From NCBI RefSeq assembly GCF_900091315.1, contig NZ_FLSP01000052.1, forward strand, positions 1 through 58,819: DNA of 58,819 bases, read 5' to 3'. Positions 46,365 through 54,876 of this stretch are shown piece by piece. Numbering within the stretch: the stretch's first letter is position 1; every line of letters starts with the position of its first letter. Source of the DNA: Streptomyces sp. DI166. Its GTDB lineage: Bacteria; Actinomycetota; Actinomycetes; Streptomycetales; Streptomycetaceae. The notes below the pieces were generated by a model. It was not told where the DNA came from. It did no database searches and saw only the letters and a program-made list of their open reading frames with translations. The position numbers and the translations under genes are program-made.

Positions 46365-46382
46365 GTAAGCGTTACAGCAAGA
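46365..46382 (-). promoter_or_regulatory. Conserved element upstream of pulA
   Basis: On the minus strand TCTTGCTGTAACGCTTAC, 63 bp before the pulA start. It matches 15 of 18 bases of the element upstream of amyA (47871-47888). It probably belongs to a shared promoter or operator. Confidence 0.6.
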
Positions 46383-46385
46383 GTC

Positions 46386-46411
46386 CTGAAATGATTGGTA
46401 AGAGCTTTCAG
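46386..46411 (-). promoter_or_regulatory. Inverted repeat upstream of pulA
   Basis: CTGAAA-14-TTTCAG next to the shared element, with AGCTCTT between the arms. A MalR (LacI-type) operator is inferred from similarity to the amyA region. Confidence 0.45.
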
Positions 46412-46431
46412 CTCCAAGTGCCGTTCACGGC

Positions 46432-47808
46432 TCAGCAGCTGGACTTGCCCGCGTAGATGGCGAGCGCGGTGTTGGCACCGAGAGTGGCCGAGAACTGACC
46501 GTTCGCGTTCACCGTGACGGTCGTGTTGTTCTGCACGTTGCAGTACGTCCCGGAGGGCAGCGATGTCTGGAAAGTGCGGTTCAGGCTGCCCGACTCGTGG
46601 TTGATGACGACGTAGCCCTTGTTGCCGCGCCCGAAGGCGATGGCGTCATTGCCGTTGTCCCACCAGTTGCTGACGGCCTGGCCGCGGGTGGCGTTGCGGA
46701 AGCCCACCATGCGGATGATCTCGGGCCACTTGTGCTGGCACTTCCACCCGTCCTGCCAGCAGGCATTGACCTGGCCGCCGTTGGGCGGGCCCGCGTCGAT
46801 CGAGGACCACTCGTAGGCGGAGTTGATGTCCGGGGCGCCGTAGGGGTGGGCGAGCATGAAGACATGGGCCAGCGTGTAGTTGGCGCCGTCCTTGTAGTTG
46901 AGCGTGGAGCCGTTGCGCTCGGTGTCGTGGTTGTCGACGAAGACACCGGCGACGCCGCTGCTCATGTAGCCCCAGCCCTCGCCGTAGTTGCTCAGGTAGG
47001 CGAGCTTCTCGTTGTTGAAGACCCGCTTGAGGTCGTAGGCGTAGCGGAACTCCTGGACGTCGCCGTTGCCGGTGTACTCAGTGGGCTGGACAGCCTCCCC
47101 GCTGCCGTAGATGGCCTCCTGCTTCCAGTAGACGTTGGGGTTGGTCAGGCGAGACTTGATGTTGGCGAGGTCGGCGGCCGGGATGTGCTTGGCCGCGTCG
47201 ATGCGGAAGCCGTCGACGCCGAGGGAGAGCAGGTCGTTCATGTACCCGGCGATGGCGCCGCGGACGTAGGACTCCCCGGTGTCGAGGTCGGCGAGGCCGA
47301 CGAGTTCGCAGTTCTGCACGTGCCATCGGTCGCCGTAGTTGGTGATCTCCGACGTGCAGTTGTCGAAGTCGTAGGAGGAGTACAGTCCCGGGTAGTTGTA
47401 CTTCGTGTACGAACTGCCGCCGGTGCCGGTGCCGTTGCCCGAGGACATGTGGTTGATGACGGTGTCGACGACGACCTTCACGCCCGCCGAGTGACACGTG
47501 TTGACCATGTTCCGGAAGGCGGTGCGGTCTCCCAGCCGTCCGGCGATCTTGTAGCTGACCGGCTGGTACGAGGTCCACCACTGCGAGCCCTGGACGTGCT
47601 CGGCGGGCGGGGAGACCTGGACGTAGCCGTAACCGGCGGGACCGAGGGTGTTGGTGCACTCCTTGGCGACGGAGGCGAAGTTCCACTCGAACATGACCGC
47701 GGTGACGTCCTTGGTGCCGGGCGGGGAGGCGTACGCGGCAGTGGGGGAAAGGACGCCGGCCGCCGTGGCGGCTAGCGCGGTCGCTGTGACGGACCATCTG
47801 GTTATCAC
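46432..47808 (-). CDS. amyA: Secreted alpha-amylase (GH13)
   Basis: A 458-residue endo-acting alpha-1,4-glucanase. The signal peptide (RWSVTATALAATAAGVLSPTA, cleavage near AYA) precedes the mature start SPPGTKDVTAVMFEWNFASV, typical of Streptomyces and animal-like amylases. Catalytic blocks: DTVINH (~113), GFRIDAAKHI with nucleophile Asp (~198), KQEAIYG with acid/base Glu (~228), and FVDNHDTE (~290). A C-terminal beta domain ends in GKSSC. No CBM20 starch-binding domain is present, so the enzyme is short. The GTG start has AAGGAG 5 nt upstream. It has its own promoter and is separated from aglA by a terminator. Confidence 0.95.
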   Translation of the reverse strand: MITRWSVTATALAATAAGVLSPTAAYASPPGTKDVTAVMFEWNFASVAKECTNTLGPAGYGYVQVSPPAEHVQGSQWWTSYQPVSYKIAGRLGDRTAFRNMVNTCHSAGVKVVVDTVINHMSSGNGTGTGGSSYTKYNYPGLYSSYDFDNCTSEITNYGDRWHVQNCELVGLADLDTGESYVRGAIAGYMNDLLSLGVDGFRIDAAKHIPAADLANIKSRLTNPNVYWKQEAIYGSGEAVQPTEYTGNGDVQEFRYAYDLKRVFNNEKLAYLSNYGEGWGYMSSGVAGVFVDNHDTERNGSTLNYKDGANYTLAHVFMLAHPYGAPDINSAYEWSSIDAGPPNGGQVNACWQDGWKCQHKWPEIIRMVGFRNATRGQAVSNWWDNGNDAIAFGRGNKGYVVINHESGSLNRTFQTSLPSGTYCNVQNNTTVTVNANGQFSATLGANTALAIYAGKSSC

Positions 47809-47870
47809 GGTGGCTCCTTGTGGGGATCGCCGGGCGTCCCTGCCCGGCGTCCGCGGAACGTACCGCTAAC

Positions 47871-47888
47871 GAAAGGTTTACAGCAAGA
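47871..47888 (-). promoter_or_regulatory. Conserved element upstream of amyA
   Basis: Minus-strand TCTTGCTGTAAACCTTTC, 63 bp from the amyA start, 15/18 identical to the pulA element at the same distance from the start. Confidence 0.6.
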
Positions 47889-47922
47889 GAGTTGAAACTC
47901 ATAGCAAGTTGTTTCAACTCTC
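47887..47922. promoter_or_regulatory. Strong palindromic operator upstream of amyA
   Basis: A perfect 12-bp inverted repeat, GAGAGTTGAAAC / GTTTCAACTCTC, with a 12-nt spacer containing AGCAAG. On the minus strand its centre reads CTTGCTATGAGTTTC, 13/15 identical to CTTGCTATCCGTTTC at 53466-53480 near malR. A probable MalR operator. Confidence 0.65.
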
Positions 47923-47974
47923 TATTGACGTGCCCTTCTCAACTCCGCCACCCTGTTCTGCGCCCTGGTATACG

Positions 47975-47998
47975 AAGGGCCCGCCGAAGCGGGCCCCT
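47975..47998 (-). terminator. Terminator after aglA
   Basis: GGGCCCGC (47977-47984) pairs with GCGGGCCC (47989-47996), loop CGAA. It separates the mal operon from amyA. Confidence 0.82.
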
Positions 47999-48016
47999 CA
48001 CAGGTGTGCGACCGGG

Positions 48017-49696
48017 TCAGGCGGTCGTCCACCAAACCGTGGTGTCGGCGGGCAGCTTGGCCTCGCCCTGGACCTCGGCCACCTCGCCGCTCGCCAGCAG
48101 CAGGCGGCCGTGGGCCGGCACGGTCACCGACTCGGAGGTGGTGTTCGCGACACAGACGAACTCACCGCGACGGAAGGCCAGTACACCCTCCGGCGCCTTC
48201 AGCCACTCCACCGAGTCACCGGCGCCCAGGTCCGGGTGCTCCCGGCGGGCGGCCAGGGCAGCACGGTACAGCTCCAGCGTCGAGCCCGGCGTGCCGGACT
48301 GCGCCTCCACGCTCAACTCGGCCCACTCCGGCGGCTGCGGCAGCCAGCTGCCCCCGCTGCCGAAGCCGTACGAGGAGCCCTCGCGGGTCCACGGGATCGG
48401 CACCCGGCAGCCGTCGCGGAAGCCGTCCTGGCCCGCGCCGCGGAAGAACGCCGGGTCCTGCCGGACCTCGTCGGGCAGGTCGACGACGTCCGGCAGGCCC
48501 AGCTCCTCGCCCTGGTAGACGTAGGCCGAACCGGGCAGCGCCAGCATCAGCAGGGTGGCCGCGCGGGCGCGGCGCAGGCCCAGTTCGCGGTCGCCCGCGG
48601 TGCGGATCTGGGTGCCGAGGCCGGGCGGGTTGGCGTACCGGGTGGCGTGCCGGGTCACATCGTGGTTGGACAGCACCCAGGTGGCCGGGGCGCCCACCGG
48701 GCGCATCGCCTCCAGGGTGCGGTCGATGACCTCGCGCAGCTCGGCCGCGTCCCACTCGGTGCCCAGGTACTGGAAGTTGAACGCCTGGTGCAGCTCGTCG
48801 GGGCGCACATAGCGCGCGGTGCGCTCGACGGTCGGCGTCCACGCCTCGGCGACGAAGATGCGCTCGCCGTCGTATTCGTCGAGGATCAGCCGCCAGTTGC
48901 GGTAGATGTCGTGCACGCCGTCCTGGTCGAAGAACGGCATGACATCGTTACCGAGCAGTTTCAGCTGGTCGTGGGAGCCGAGGTCGGGCAGACCCTCCGC
49001 CTTGACCATGCCGTGGGCGACGTCGATGCGGAAGCCGTCGACGCCCATGTCCAGCCAGAAGCGCAGGATCGAGCGGAACTCGTCGCTGACCGCCGGGTGT
49101 TCCCAGTTGAAGTCGGGCTGCTCGGGCGCGAAGAGGTGCAGGTACCACTCGCCGGGGGTGCCGTCCGGCTCGGTGACCCGGGTCCAGGCCGGGCCGCCGA
49201 AGATGGACTCCCAGTCGTTGGGCGGCAGTTCGCCGTTCTCGCCCTTGCCGGGGCGGAAGTGGTAGCGCTCCCGCAGGGGCGAACCGGGGCCCTCGCGCAG
49301 CGCCCGCTTGAACCACTCGTGCTGGTCGGAGGAGTGGTTGGGCACCAGGTCGACGATGACGCGCAGGCCCACCTCGTGGGCGTCGCGGATGAGCGCGTCG
49401 GCGTCCAGCAGATTGCCGAACATGGGGTCGACGGCACGGTAGTCGGCCACGTCGTAGCCGGCGTCGGCCTGCGGCGAGGCGTAGAAGGGGCTCAGCCACA
49501 CGGCGTCCACGCCGAGGTCGCGCAGGTAGGGAAGTCGGGAGCGTACGCCTTCCAGGTCGCCCATGCCGTCGCCGTTGCTGTCGGCGAAACTGCGCGGATA
49601 GACCTGGTAGATCACCGCGTCCCGCCACCAGTCGCGGCGGTGGGCGACGGTGGCGACGGCGGAGGTCGTTGCCGGGTCGGCGGAGTGCTGGCTCAT
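48017..49696 (-). CDS. aglA: Alpha-glucosidase (GH13 oligo-alpha-glucosidase)
   Basis: A 559-residue cytoplasmic exo-acting alpha-glucosidase, expected to release glucose from imported maltose and maltodextrins. TIM-barrel signatures: WWRDAVIYQVYPRSFADSNG near the N-terminus, DLVPNHSS, GFRIDVAHGM (nucleophile Asp), FVAEAWT (acid/base Glu) and VLSNHDVTRH. No signal peptide. The ATG at 49696 has AAGGA 4 nt upstream; a 76-codon extension is low-complexity and rejected. Last gene of the mal transport operon. Its start follows a 211-bp gap with two hairpins that may alter downstream expression. Confidence 0.93.
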   Translation of the reverse strand: MSQHSADPATTSAVATVAHRRDWWRDAVIYQVYPRSFADSNGDGMGDLEGVRSRLPYLRDLGVDAVWLSPFYASPQADAGYDVADYRAVDPMFGNLLDADALIRDAHEVGLRVIVDLVPNHSSDQHEWFKRALREGPGSPLRERYHFRPGKGENGELPPNDWESIFGGPAWTRVTEPDGTPGEWYLHLFAPEQPDFNWEHPAVSDEFRSILRFWLDMGVDGFRIDVAHGMVKAEGLPDLGSHDQLKLLGNDVMPFFDQDGVHDIYRNWRLILDEYDGERIFVAEAWTPTVERTARYVRPDELHQAFNFQYLGTEWDAAELREVIDRTLEAMRPVGAPATWVLSNHDVTRHATRYANPPGLGTQIRTAGDRELGLRRARAATLLMLALPGSAYVYQGEELGLPDVVDLPDEVRQDPAFFRGAGQDGFRDGCRVPIPWTREGSSYGFGSGGSWLPQPPEWAELSVEAQSGTPGSTLELYRAALAARREHPDLGAGDSVEWLKAPEGVLAFRRGEFVCVANTTSESVTVPAHGRLLLASGEVAEVQGEAKLPADTTVWWTTA

Positions 49697-49755
49697 GGTG
49701 TCCTTGATGCGTGATCGGTTCGAGGTCATGGGGCTGCGGTGAAGCGACGGCTGTC

Positions 49756-49803
49756 GAGGCGGCCGCGGTGGCAGCGGGGTCGGATGGCCACCGCGGCCGC
49801 CTC
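49756..49803 (-). terminator. Long hairpin between malG and aglA
   Basis: A perfect 17-bp stem (49756-49772 with 49787-49803) and a 14-nt loop. It could terminate part of the transcripts or protect upstream mRNA. Confidence 0.65.
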
Positions 49804-49881
49804 GGGTTGGGGGGAAAGGGGGCGACTCCCCTTTGGGGAGGGGAGGAAGGGCAACGCTCCTCTGGGGGTGAGGAGGACTCC

Positions 49882-49902
49882 CCGGGGGCGCTCTGCCCCC
49901 GG
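49882..49902 (-). terminator. Hairpin at the end of malG
   Basis: CCGGGGGC-GCTCT-GCCCCCGG, an 8-bp GC stem just after the malG stop. A partial terminator or stability stem. Confidence 0.6.
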
Positions 49903-49907
49903 CGGGG

Positions 49908-50816
49908 TCAGCCCTTCGTGCCACCCGCGGTCAGGCCCGTCACCAGGTTCTTCTGCACGAGGTAGAAGAACGCCGAGACCGGTATCGCGATCAGAACCGC
50001 CGTCGCGGCCATGTACTGCCGCTGCGCGTCGTGCTCGCTGACGAAGGTCTGCAGGGCGACGGCGAAGGTGTACTTCGTGTCCGACAGCATGAACGTCGAG
50101 GCGAAGGCGACTTCACCGAAGGCGGTGATGAAGCTGTAGAAGCCGGCGACCGCGAGTCCGGGCTTGGCGAGCGGCAGGATCAGCCGGACGAAGGTGCCGA
50201 AGGGGCTCAGTCCGTCGACCCGGCCGGCCTCGTCGATCTCGAACGGGATGGTGTCGAAGTAGCCCTTGAGCAGCCAGGCGCAGTACGGCACCGCGGTCGA
50301 GCAGTAGACCAGGATCAGACCGAGGTAGGTGTCGACCAGCTGGAGGTCCGACAGGATCTGGTACATCGGCACGATCAGGACGGCGATCGGGAACATCTGG
50401 GTGACCAGGAGCACCCACATGAACTTCTTGTAGCCCGGGAAGCGCATCCGGGAGACCGCGTACCCGGTGGTCGCGGCGATCATGACGCCGATGACCGTGG
50501 TGCCGAGCGAGACGATCAGCGTGCTCCACAGCCAGTCGAAGAAGTTGGTCTCCTGAAGGACGAAGGAGTAGTTCTCCAGCGTCATCTTCCCCCAGATGTC
50601 ACCGGGGTGGAGATAGTCGTCCTTGTCCGGGCCGAGGGAGAGGAAGACCAGCCAGGCGATCGGGAAGAGCGCGGCCAGGCTCGCCACGATCAGGATGCCG
50701 TGCGAGACGGCGGAGGCGGCGCGGCTGCGTTCGCCGCGGCGGCGCACGGTACCCGGTGTGGGGGCCACGCGGATCTCCTTCTTCGGCTCGGCAGGGGTCT
50801 CAACGGTAGTGCTCAT
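49908..50816 (-). CDS. malG: Maltose/maltodextrin ABC transporter permease MalG
   Basis: A 302-residue inner-membrane permease with six hydrophobic segments (from ILIVASLAALFPIAWLVFLS). The EAA loop toward the C-terminus reads DEAGRVDGLSPFGTFVRLIL, the contact for the ATPase. No ATPase gene is in this operon; in Streptomyces a shared MsiK-type ATPase encoded elsewhere energises such importers. The ATG has AGGAG 5 nt upstream and lies 13 bp after malF. It forms the membrane channel with MalF. Confidence 0.95.
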   Translation of the reverse strand: MSTTVETPAEPKKEIRVAPTPGTVRRRGERSRAASAVSHGILIVASLAALFPIAWLVFLSLGPDKDDYLHPGDIWGKMTLENYSFVLQETNFFDWLWSTLIVSLGTTVIGVMIAATTGYAVSRMRFPGYKKFMWVLLVTQMFPIAVLIVPMYQILSDLQLVDTYLGLILVYCSTAVPYCAWLLKGYFDTIPFEIDEAGRVDGLSPFGTFVRLILPLAKPGLAVAGFYSFITAFGEVAFASTFMLSDTKYTFAVALQTFVSEHDAQRQYMAATAVLIAIPVSAFFYLVQKNLVTGLTAGGTKG

Positions 50817-50829
50817 CAAAGCTCCTGCC

Positions 50830-51834
50830 TCAGATCGCGAGCTGCTGGTCATTGCGGTTCAGCCAGCGGCGGTAGAAGGAGGTGAAGACGATCAGGATGG
50901 CCAGCAGCAGCATGCCGTAGGCGGCGGACTGCGCGAAGTCGCGCGGCTGCTGTCCGAAGCCGAGGTAGTAGGCCCAGGTGACCAGGATCTGCGCGTCGGG
51001 GGCGGTGTCGCCGAACAGCAGGAAGATGATGGCGAACTGGTTGAAGGTCCAGATGATGCCGAGCAGGATCACCGTCGAGCTGACCGAGCGCAGGCCCGGC
51101 AGGGTGACGTAGCGGAACTGCTGCCACTTGCTCGCGCCGTCCATCTCGGCCGCCTCGTAGAGCGTGGAGTCGATGGACTGCAGGCCGCCGAGGAGCGAGA
51201 GCATCATGAACGGCACACCGCACCAGGTGTTGACCATGATCGCGGCGAACCGCTGCCAGAAGGTGTCCTCCAGCCACAGCGGGGTCGGCAGGTGCAGGAA
51301 CTCCAGACCGGAGTTGATCACGCCGCCGTCGGCGAGCATGAACCGCCAGCCGAAGACGGTGACGAAGGTGGGCACGGCCCACGGCAGGATCAGGACGAGC
51401 CGGTAGAAGGTGCGGCCGCGCAGCTTCTGGTTGAGCAGCAGCGCGAGAGCCAGGCCGATCGTGTAGTGGAGGGTGACACAGGCCGCCGTCCAGAAGATCG
51501 TCCAGATGAAGTGGGACCAGAACCGCTCGTAGGAGGTCTCGCCCCACAGGATGTCGGCGTAGTTGTCGAAGCCGATGAACTTGTAGGTGGCCGCGATCTC
51601 GTTGACGCCGATCGTGCGGGCCGTGTTGAGGCTGTTGGCGTCCGTCAGCGTCAGATAGAAGCCGTAGGCCAGGGGGTAGAGCACGAGCACACCGAGCACG
51701 ACGACCACCGGGGTGATCATCGCGTAGGCGTACCAGTGCTTCTGGTAGGAGTGCTTGAGGCGCTGGCCCAGCCCGGGCCGCGGCGCGCGGTCACCGCGGC
51801 GCTTGCCGGTGGCGCGGTCGATGGCGACTGTCAT
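50830..51834 (-). CDS. malF: Maltose/maltodextrin ABC transporter permease MalF
   Basis: A 334-residue permease with six transmembrane segments (first AMITPVVVVLGVLVLYPLAY). The EAA loop is LYEAAEMDGASKWQQFRYVT, followed by LPGLRS. It lacks the long periplasmic loop of enterobacterial MalF, as usual for Gram-positives. The ATG at 51834 is chosen; GTG 51846 in frame is less well placed. The gene follows malE by 104 bp, which contain a strong hairpin, and is followed closely by malG. Confidence 0.94.
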   Translation of the reverse strand: MTVAIDRATGKRRGDRAPRPGLGQRLKHSYQKHWYAYAMITPVVVVLGVLVLYPLAYGFYLTLTDANSLNTARTIGVNEIAATYKFIGFDNYADILWGETSYERFWSHFIWTIFWTAACVTLHYTIGLALALLLNQKLRGRTFYRLVLILPWAVPTFVTVFGWRFMLADGGVINSGLEFLHLPTPLWLEDTFWQRFAAIMVNTWCGVPFMMLSLLGGLQSIDSTLYEAAEMDGASKWQQFRYVTLPGLRSVSSTVILLGIIWTFNQFAIIFLLFGDTAPDAQILVTWAYYLGFGQQPRDFAQSAAYGMLLLAILIVFTSFYRRWLNRNDQQLAI

Positions 51835-51884
51835 GGTTCTCGACACCTTCTGGAGATCAGGAGTTGGGCCAGGCCTTGCTCGTG

Positions 51885-51929
51885 GACCGCCGGGTCCCTC
51901 CCCCTCTGTCGAGACGGGACCCGGCGGTC
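51885..51929 (-). terminator. Hairpin between malE and malF
   Basis: A perfect 14-bp stem, GACCGCCGGGTCCC / GGGACCCGGCGGTC. A common position for a stem that raises binding-protein over permease expression. Confidence 0.75.
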
Positions 51930-51938
51930 ACGGGCTGG

Positions 51939-53207
51939 TTACTTGCTGAAGTCCGGCACCAGCTTGGCGATGGCGGTCTCAGCGCTGCTCAGACCCTCGT
52001 CGAGGGACTTCTTGCCACCGGCGATGGCGAGCAGCTCGGTGTCCACCGGGCCCCACAGGGAGCTGTACTCCGGCAGCGCCGGGCGGGGCTGGGCGACGGT
52101 GAGGACGTCCTGGTAGCCCGCGATGCCCGGGTCGGCGACGACCTTGACGCTGTAGGCGTCGTCACGCGTGGGCAGCGTGGAGTTCTTCAGGGCGATGGTC
52201 TCCTGCGCCTTGGCGGAGGTCATGAAGTTGACGAACTTCAGGGCCGCCTGCTGGTGGGCGCTGTCGGAACCGGCGTAGACCGAGAGGTTGTGACCACCGG
52301 TCGGGGCGCCCTGGCCGGCCGATCCGGCCGGAACGCGGGCGATGCCGAGGTTCTCCTTGTTCTTGAACGCGGAGCCCTTGTAGAAGTTCGTGATCTCCCA
52401 GGGGCCCTGGATGATCGAGGCGACCTTGCCGTTGACGAACGCCTCCTGGATGTGGGCGTACGCGTCGGCGGTGGTGTCGGCCTTGTGCAGGCCCTTGCCG
52501 TCGAACAGGCCCAGCCAGGTGCCGTACGCCTTCTTGGCCTCGGCGGAGTTCACGGTGATCTTCTTGGCGGCGGCGTCGACGGTGTCGGTGCCCTCGCCGT
52601 GCAGGAAGGACTGGGCGTAGTAGGCCTGGGTGGAGCCCCAGTAGCCGTCGACGCCGGTCTTGCTCTTGATCTTGGCGGCGGCCTTCTTCAGGTCCTCCCA
52701 GGTCTTGGGGACCTGGACGCCGGCCTTCTCGAACAGTTCCTTGTTGTAGACGAAGGCCAGGGTGTCCGTGGTGAACGGAACGCCGTAGGTCTTGCCCTCG
52801 TACTTGGCCTGCTCGATCAGGTTGGACTTGAACTTGCTCTGGTCCGCGAGGGCCTCGGTGCCGTCCAGCGGCAGGAAGAAGCCCTTCTTGGCGAAGGCCG
52901 GGGTCCAGCCGACCTCGGAGCGCAGGATGTCAGGGGCACCCTTGGAACCGGCAGCGGTGTCGAACTTGTTCTGCGCCTGGTCGAAGGGGACGTTGACGTA
53001 CTTGACCTTGATGTTCTTGTTGGCGGCCTCGAACTCCTTGACCAGGGCCTTGTACGTCGGCGCCTCGTTGGTCGCGTTGGAGGTGTCCCACCAAGTGATG
53101 GTGACCGGGCCGTCGGCCTTGTCGCCACTGTCGCCGTCTCCGCCGCAGGCCGTCGCCGCGAGGGCGAGGGACGCCACCAGCGCGGTGGCCGCTATGCCAC
53201 GCCGCAT
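51939..53207 (-). CDS. malE: Maltose/maltodextrin-binding lipoprotein MalE
   Basis: A 422-residue solute-binding protein, first gene of malEFG-aglA. The lipoprotein signal ends in AATAC (slightly off-consensus lipobox). The mature protein starts near GGDGDSGDKADGPVTITWW. Family blocks: GVPFTTDTLAFVYNKELFEK and GKVASIIQGPWEITNFYKGS. It captures maltose and maltodextrins outside the membrane and delivers them to MalFG. The ATG has AAGGAG with a 5-nt spacer. Controlled from a 380-bp divergent region shared with malR. Confidence 0.94.
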   Translation of the reverse strand: MRRGIAATALVASLALAATACGGDGDSGDKADGPVTITWWDTSNATNEAPTYKALVKEFEAANKNIKVKYVNVPFDQAQNKFDTAAGSKGAPDILRSEVGWTPAFAKKGFFLPLDGTEALADQSKFKSNLIEQAKYEGKTYGVPFTTDTLAFVYNKELFEKAGVQVPKTWEDLKKAAAKIKSKTGVDGYWGSTQAYYAQSFLHGEGTDTVDAAAKKITVNSAEAKKAYGTWLGLFDGKGLHKADTTADAYAHIQEAFVNGKVASIIQGPWEITNFYKGSAFKNKENLGIARVPAGSAGQGAPTGGHNLSVYAGSDSAHQQAALKFVNFMTSAKAQETIALKNSTLPTRDDAYSVKVVADPGIAGYQDVLTVAQPRPALPEYSSLWGPVDTELLAIAGGKKSLDEGLSSAETAIAKLVPDFSK

Positions 53208-53340
53208 GAGTTCTCCTTGAGGGTGAAAGCCCGTGTGATGCAGGAATCGGCCCCGTCTGCCGTTCCTGCTGTCTTGCCGACTGCGCCGTTGCGGCCGCCG
53301 GGCGACGTGAACGTAACAGCCATGTAAGCGCTGCGAAAGA

Positions 53341-53362
53341 CCTTGCAGAAAAAAGTGCAAGG
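53341..53362. promoter_or_regulatory. Palindromic operator upstream of malE
   Basis: CCTTGCA-8-TGCAAGG, a perfect 7-bp inverted repeat 134 nt upstream of the malE start, with a GAAAAAAG spacer. Likely LacI-type (MalR) operator. Confidence 0.65.
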
Positions 53363-53448
53363 CATCACTGAAGTTACCTCTGCGTGACCTCCGGGCGATC
53401 CTCACGAGACCGTTGTTCTGCGGGGTTGAGCGGTGTTGGGTGGTGTTG

Positions 53449-53480
53449 TGCAAGACTTGCAAGCTCTTGCTATCCGTTTC
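53449..53480. promoter_or_regulatory. Clustered MalR-type half-sites upstream of malR
   Basis: TGCAAG (53449), the palindrome CTTGCAAG (53456-53463) and CTTGC (53466) are overlapping half-sites. The element CTTGCTATCCGTTTC (53466-53480) resembles the centre of the amyA operator. About 110 nt before malR. Confidence 0.6.
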
Positions 53481-53552
53481 ATCGAGGGGACGCCATGTCG
53501 CAGCAAGGCGCTACGCGCCGGTCAACCGTCCGCACCCGGCGCCCGATTGGTG

Positions 53553-53579
53553 TGCAAGGCGGCATACGGCCGGTACAGT
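53553..53579 (+). promoter_or_regulatory. Leaderless malR promoter with TGCAAGG half-site
   Basis: A -10-like TACAGT (53574-53579) ends 8 nt before the malR GTG. A TGCAAGG half-site at 53553-53559 overlaps the -35 area, suggesting autoregulation. Confidence 0.5.
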
Positions 53580-53587
53580 CCAGTGCC

Positions 53588-54622
53588 GTGACCACACGGC
53601 TTGCGGACATCGCTGCGCAGGCGGGGGTGAGCGAAGCGACCGTCAGCCGCGTCCTCAACGGGAAGCCGGGCGTCGCTGCCACCACCCGCCAATCGGTGCT
53701 GGCCGCCCTCGACGTCCTCGGCTACGAGCGGCCGGTACGGCTGCGCCAGCGCAGCGAGGGCCTCGTGGGCCTGATCACACCGGAGCTGGAGAACCCGATA
53801 TTCCCCGCCCTCGCCCAGGTCATCGGCCAGGCGCTGACCAGGCAGGGCTACACGCCGGTGCTCGCCACCCAGACACCCGGCGGCTCCACCGAGGACGAGC
53901 TGACCGAGATGCTGGTGGACCGCGGGGTCGCGGGCATCATCTACGTCTCCGGGCTGCACGCGGACACCACCGCCGACATGCAGCGCTACGAGCGGCTGCG
54001 CGCCCAGGGCGTGCCCTTCGTCCTCGTCGACGGCTTCTCCCCGAAGGTGCAGGCGCCGTTCATCTCCCCCGACGACCGCGCGGCGATGACGCTGGCGGTG
54101 ACGCATCTCGCCTCGCTCGGGCACACCCGGATCGGCCTGGCGCTCGGTCCCAAGCGGTTCGTGCCGGTGCAGCGGAAGATCGAGGGCTTCGTCCGCGCCA
54201 TGCAGGACCAGTTCGGCCTGGCCCCGGAGGTCGTGGAGACCGAGCTGATCCAGCACTCGCTGTACTCCCTGGAGGGAGGCCAGGCGGCGGCCACGGCGCT
54301 CATCGACCGGAACTGCACCGCGGTGGTCTGCGCCAGCGACATGATGGCCCTGGGCGCGATACGGGCGGCCCGGCAGCGGGGGCTTGAGGTCCCCACGGAC
54401 ATCTCGGTGGTCGGTTTCGACGACTCCCCGCTGATCGCCTTCACCGACCCGCCGCTGACGACGATCCGCAAGCCGGTGCCGGCGATGGGACAGGCCGCGG
54501 TGCGCACGTTGCTGGAGGAGATCGGCGGGACTCCGGCGCCCCACAGCGAGTTCGTGTTCATGCCGGAACTGGTGGTGCGCGGTTCGACCGCTTCGGCCCC
54601 TGGTGACCAGAATCGTCCCTAG
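53588..54622 (+). CDS. malR: LacI-family maltose regulator MalR
   Basis: A 344-residue repressor of the starch/maltodextrin genes. The N-terminal LacI helix-turn-helix and hinge contain TTRLADIAAQAGVSEATVSR and LNGKPGV, ending in the ALDVLGYERP region. The C-terminal periplasmic-binding-protein-like domain has GLVGLITPELENPIFPALAQ, GHTRIGLALG and VVGFDDSPLIAFTDPPLTTI. Divergent from malE. The GTG start is inferred from the -10 and the HTH boundary; in-frame upstream sequence to 53384 is rejected. It is the probable ligand-responsive repressor for malE, amyA and pulA. Confidence 0.93.
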   Translation: MTTRLADIAAQAGVSEATVSRVLNGKPGVAATTRQSVLAALDVLGYERPVRLRQRSEGLVGLITPELENPIFPALAQVIGQALTRQGYTPVLATQTPGGSTEDELTEMLVDRGVAGIIYVSGLHADTTADMQRYERLRAQGVPFVLVDGFSPKVQAPFISPDDRAAMTLAVTHLASLGHTRIGLALGPKRFVPVQRKIEGFVRAMQDQFGLAPEVVETELIQHSLYSLEGGQAAATALIDRNCTAVVCASDMMALGAIRAARQRGLEVPTDISVVGFDDSPLIAFTDPPLTTIRKPVPAMGQAAVRTLLEEIGGTPAPHSEFVFMPELVVRGSTASAPGDQNRP

Positions 54623-54730
54623 GACGGATGGACTCGCCGCCGGTACGGTACGCCTGGCGTAGGACGTGCGACCGGAACCGGACCAGGGGATGATCGGTGG
54701 GGGAAGGCGTTTCTGGCAAACTCTGTGCCT

Positions 54731-54871
54731 ATGGGTGACACGACCGTGACCGAGGCGGAAGACCGCACACAGGCGGCCGTTCCTCAGCCCGTCACGGCAT
54801 CGCGGGGGCCGGGTCTGCTGCACCGGATGCGCGCCCCCGGCGGCCCCGGCTGTGGTTCGAGATCCTGCTGA
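54731..54871 (+). other. Out-of-frame N-terminal segment of the PAP2 gene
   Basis: A 46-codon frame from ATG 54731 encodes MGDTTVTEAEDRTQAAVPQP and ends LLHRMRAPGGPGCGSRSC before a TGA. Past the C5 run at 54834-54838, frame -1 reads PRRPRLWFEILLIAV directly into the PAP2 protein. One extra C would join both into a continuous gene. See the next entry. Confidence 0.6.
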
Positions 54872-54876
54872 TCGCG

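Noticed and set aside
49697..49924. A 76-codon N-terminal extension of aglA
   Set aside because: It is Pro/Arg-rich and includes hairpin sequence; ATG 49696 has a proper AAGGA and the GH13 domain starts soon after.
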